A DNA stretch of 6,502 nt from Gammaproteobacteria bacterium (GTDB lineage Bacteria; Pseudomonadota; Gammaproteobacteria; Pseudomonadales; Pseudohongiellaceae), in the NCBI GenBank assembly GCA_947377625.1, contig CANCGR010000155.1, positions 1 to 6,502 of the forward strand, given 5' to 3'. Numbering within the stretch: the stretch's first letter is position 1; each line of letters begins with the position of its first letter. The notes below the pieces were generated by a model that worked only from the letters and a program-made list of their open reading frames with translations, made no database searches and was not told the origin of the DNA. Position numbers and translations under genes: made by a program. Positions 5,928-6,502 of this stretch are shown piece by piece.

Positions 5928-6290
5928 TTATCCATCAATCCCGAACTCAATTTTAAAATCTGTAGCCTTCACAACAGGCGCGAGTTTGCCCCCGGCGTCC
6001 TTGGGCAACTCAACAATGCCGTAACGTGCCAGGGTTTTAAGAGTGCGCGACAAATTTGATTTCTTGCGCTCTGTGAGTTGTTCCAGTTCGGCCAGGGATT
6101 TTGGCTGATGCTTGATGATTAGTTTCAACAACTCACGATTCTCTATGCTCAACACTTGCGAAACCGATTTGAGGGATTCAAACCATACTTTGGGCTCATC
6201 CTTGCGTGGAATGTACTGCCCTTTCGCAATGGCAATGGATCGCTTGGCGAAATCCGTTTTGGATATGATGCCGATATGCAGGGTGCTCAT
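5928..6290 (-). CDS. Winged-helix DNA-binding regulator, HVO_A0114-like (120 aa)
   Basis: The central part, KVWFESLKSVSQVLSIENRE (34-53), leads into a winged helix-turn-helix. SLAELEQLTE (65-74) is the positioning helix, RKKSNLSRTLKTLARYG (75-91) the recognition helix, and IVELPKDAGGKLAPVV the wing. From memory this matches the family that NCBI calls HVO_A0114 putative DNA-binding proteins, some of which are paired with small toxin genes. No toxin-like frame is visible upstream within the window. The likely role is a local transcriptional regulator. Its targets are unknown; the inverted repeat 42 bases upstream suggests autoregulation. ATG 6290 is the only possible start, because the frame upstream reaches TAA without another start codon. 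Its own Shine-Dalgarno (AAGG, four bases away) is modest. It is convergent with paralogue B, so it need not belong to that locus. Confidence 0.85.
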   Translation of the reverse strand: MSTLHIGIISKTDFAKRSIAIAKGQYIPRKDEPKVWFESLKSVSQVLSIENRELLKLIIKHQPKSLAELEQLTERKKSNLSRTLKTLARYGIVELPKDAGGKLAPVVKATDFKIEFGIDG

Positions 6291-6313
6291 GATGCCTTGC
6301 CTGACGATTCCAT
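6287..6313 (-). other. Possible eight-codon leader ORF coupled to the regulator
   Basis: ATG 6313 follows a good Shine-Dalgarno, GGGAAGGGAG (6329-6320), with six bases of spacing. It encodes MESSGKAS and stops at a TGA that overlaps the regulator's ATG as ATGA. Such an overlap is a usual signature of translational coupling. The same frame could also begin at ATG 6331, giving 14 codons, but that start lacks a Shine-Dalgarno. Translation is not demonstrated, and the peptide is probably too short to have its own function. Confidence 0.35.
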
Positions 6314-6331
6314 ACGGGACTCCCTTCCCAT

Positions 6332-6350
6332 GTTATCACTCGATGATAAC
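6332..6350. promoter_or_regulatory. 19-bp inverted repeat, candidate operator of the regulator
   Basis: GTTATCA (6332-6338) and TGATAAC (6344-6350) are perfect seven-base arms around CTCGA. On the minus strand the element contains TATCAT, a five-of-six match to a -10 hexamer, so a bound dimer would block a promoter placed here. It is followed upstream by a direct repeat of TTGCAGA at 6352-6358 and 6368-6374, a period of 16 bases. Autorepression by the winged-helix protein is inferred from position and symmetry. Confidence 0.5.
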
Positions 6351-6414
6351 TTTGCAGAATTGATGAATTGCAGAGCTGTGAACTACCTTTGGTTACCTTC
6401 TTGACTCTATTTCA

Positions 6415-6425
6415 CTGTAGTACAG
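6415..6425. repeat. Short odd palindrome CTGTA-N-TACAG
   Basis: Five-base arms are centred on 6420, in the intergenic stretch upstream of the regulator. It may be a protein-binding site, but a palindrome of this length can occur by chance. No gene is supported between 6332 and 6502; minus-strand frames from the right edge close at a TAG after about 32 codons and show no recognisable protein. Confidence 0.2.
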
Positions 6426-6455
6426 AAACCAGAAATCGGCCTGTTGGTATATGGC

Positions 6456-6488
6456 TGAGGCGCACAATCGCATAACATGCGCGCCTCA
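6456..6488. repeat. Inverted repeat near the right edge
   Basis: TGAGGCGC (6456-6463) and GCGCCTCA (6481-6488) are perfect eight-base arms around a 17-base spacer that itself contains CGCA-TAACA-TGCG. No T-tract follows on either strand, so it is not a convincing terminator. It could be part of a repeat or of the end of an element continuing beyond the window, or an operator. The nature is unresolved. Confidence 0.45.
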
Positions 6489-6502
6489 ATTTCAGTAGCC
6501 TG

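Noticed and set aside
6112..6404. Two overlapping plus-strand frames opposite the regulator
   Set aside because: They are antisense to a clear winged-helix gene and cross its regulatory region, and they show no domain pattern.
6426..6502. Integron attC site or insertion-sequence end at the right edge
   Set aside because: I could not find the attC core sites (GTTRRRY and its complement) in the right places, and no transposase or integrase frame is visible.

Overview
This window looks like bacterial chromosome, most likely from a gammaproteobacterium. The support is moderately high G+C judged by eye, dense gene packing, Shine-Dalgarno starts, and small proteins of types I recall from Pseudomonas and Cellvibrionales-like genomes. 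The taxonomic guess is inference. I see no rRNA, tRNA, CRISPR array, complete insertion sequence or phage gene.

Left part (1-2265). A gene of unknown function runs leftward off the edge (start at 647). Across an 88-bp intergenic stretch lies a rightward mini-gene for a roughly 60-residue protein with a Cys/His pattern like a zinc ribbon (736-927). Next is a two-gene rightward operon. Its first gene encodes a 268-residue membrane protein made of two DoxX-like units repeated at an offset of about 134 residues. Its second encodes a 118-residue DUF805-type membrane protein starting 9 bases after the first gene's stop.

Middle part (2266-5897). A 48-bp almost perfect palindrome separates the operon from a convergent leftward pair: an MFS transporter of the anion:cation symporter type (ORF 3395-4699) and, downstream, a secreted 302-residue protein (ORF 2337-3245). 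Divergent from the transporter, across a 217-bp promoter region, is a second secreted protein of 326 residues (4917-5897). The two secreted proteins are paralogues: both carry a signal peptide, the mature N-terminal motif CDRACLG, a WKSVTA motif and two NTF2/SnoaL-like halves. Paralogue, transporter and paralogue form one locus that may act on a single small molecule or organic anion. This is the most interesting arrangement in the window, and its substrate cannot be read from the sequence.

Right part (5898-6502). A convergent leftward gene encodes a 120-residue winged-helix regulator (5928-6290). It is preceded by a possible eight-codon leader that overlaps its start, and by a 19-bp inverted repeat that could be its own operator. 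No toxin partner or other gene is visible upstream within the window. The last 100 bases hold a further inverted repeat but no supported gene.
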